Assembly (NCBI GenBank): GCA_002297505.1
Contig: DBLQ01000057.1
Coordinates: 1 to 6,677, forward strand
DNA from: Flavobacteriales bacterium UBA720
GTDB lineage: Bacteria > Bacteroidota > Bacteroidia > Flavobacteriales > Weeksellaceae
Direction: 5' to 3'
Length of the DNA stretch: 6,677 nucleotides
Positions 6,125 through 6,677 of the stretch are shown in pieces. A program made the translations under genes and the position numbers. How positions within the stretch are numbered: the stretch's first letter is position 1; each line of letters starts with the position of its first letter. The notes under the pieces were generated by a model. It saw only the letters and a program-made list of their open reading frames with translations. It was not told the origin of the DNA and searched no databases.

Positions 6125-6677
6125 TTAGAGATTTCGAATGGGTTTACAAGGATTTCCGACTGCCAGGACATTCGCCGGAATATCTTTCACGACGACACTT
6201 CCCGCGCCGATGACGGCATTATCACCAATCGTAACGCCAGGGAGAATGGTGCACCCACCGCCAATCCAAACATTATTTCCTACGGTGATAGGCTTGGCAT
6301 ATTCCACGCCTGTGTTTCTGGTTTCTGCGTCCAGCGGATGATTCACGGTGTAGAAACCACAGTTTGGGGCGATAAAGACATTATCCCCGAAAGTCACTTT
6401 GGCACAATCGAGGATTACGACATTTACATTGGTATAGAAGTTCTCTCCTATTTCGATATTGTAACCATAATCGCAGTAGAAAGGCTGCTCTATGAGGAAC
6501 ATCTTCCCGGTTTTGCCGAATAAGGTCTTGATAATGCCTTTCCTTTCCTTCATTTTGGAAGGCTGGATTTGATTGTAACGGAAGCATAGATCCTTGCTTC
6601 TCTGTCTTTCCTCAACCAGCGCCGCATCATTCGCATCGTATAATGCACCGGAGAGCATCTTCTCTTTTTCGTTCAGT
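6125..6677 (-). CDS. Sugar O-acetyltransferase, maltose/galactoside type (5' end just outside the window)
   Basis: Acetyl-CoA-dependent acetyltransferase of the hexapeptide-repeat (left-handed beta helix) family, transferring acetyl groups to sugar hydroxyls; cytosolic and normally trimeric. The first ATG in the window (6658) would give 177 residues. However, the frame stays open to the edge and adds LNEKEK before MLSG, which matches the conserved EKEKMLSG beginning of the Maa/LacA family, so the true start is a few codons beyond 6677. Numbered from 6658: an N-terminal helical mac domain (about 1-55), then hexapeptide turns from about 60. The catalytic His107 lies in TVNHPLD. The VGNNVWIGGGCTILPGVTIG block (126-145) and the VGNPCKPIR tail (167-175) are hallmarks of the family. 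The stop is TAA at 6127-6125. Maltose, galactoside and nodulation-type acetyltransferases cannot be told apart by sequence alone. It could be co-transcribed with the DUF1349 gene downstream. Confidence 0.93.
   Translation of the reverse strand, partial: LNEKEKMLSGALYDANDAALVEERQRSKDLCFRYNQIQPSKMKERKGIIKTLFGKTGKMFLIEQPFYCDYGYNIEIGENFYTNVNVVILDCAKVTFGDNVFIAPNCGFYTVNHPLDAETRNTGVEYAKPITVGNNVWIGGGCTILPGVTIGDNAVIGAGSVVVKDIPANVLAVGNPCKPIRNL

Noticed and set aside
1..6677. A hidden defence system, CRISPR array, toxin-antitoxin pair, prophage piece or transposase
   Set aside because: All substantial frames are accounted for by common families. No regularly spaced repeats, recombinase motifs, tRNA-like folds or abrupt composition changes were seen by eye.

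Overview
The window looks like an ordinary chromosomal segment of a flavobacterium, most likely Chryseobacterium or a close relative (Weeksellaceae). That rests on the protein style (LigA, an exported carboxypeptidase-Q-like M28 peptidase, a DUF1349 protein), on three signal peptides that all end in Asn-Ala before Gln, on the lack of Shine-Dalgarno sites, on Bacteroidetes-type -7 boxes (TAnnTTTG), and on palindromic intergenic repeats of the kind common in this group. The genus is inferred, not proven.

Layout: positions 1-1118 (minus) hold the N-terminal part of a secreted M28 metallopeptidase whose 3' end is outside the window. A 353-base gap follows, with a promoter, a dispersed-repeat copy and a terminator. 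Positions 1472-2197 (minus) encode an SDR oxidoreductase. A 206-base gap contains a 14-base perfect palindrome and the terminator of the next gene. Positions 2404-3150 (minus) encode an exported glycerophosphodiester phosphodiesterase. Divergent from it, 3238-5241 (plus) encodes full-length NAD-dependent DNA ligase LigA. A strong hairpin separates ligA from the convergent DUF1349 gene (5342-5992, minus). Upstream of that lie a nested inverted repeat and a sugar O-acetyltransferase gene (6125 to the window end, minus) whose first few codons are outside the window.

The genes do not form an obvious pathway or operon: most are separated by terminators or sizeable gaps and seem to be transcribed singly. 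The one possible co-transcribed pair is the acetyltransferase and the DUF1349 gene. The theme, if any, is that three of six proteins are exported and two of those are hydrolases (peptide and phosphodiester scavenging), placed beside a housekeeping ligase.

I found no mobile element genes, CRISPR array, tRNA, rRNA, toxin-antitoxin pair or defence system, and no convincing new system. The observations most worth a second look are in the noncoding DNA: hairpins whose imperfect positions stay paired (G-U) only on the minus strand, a nested 108-base inverted repeat, and a CRP-like palindrome.
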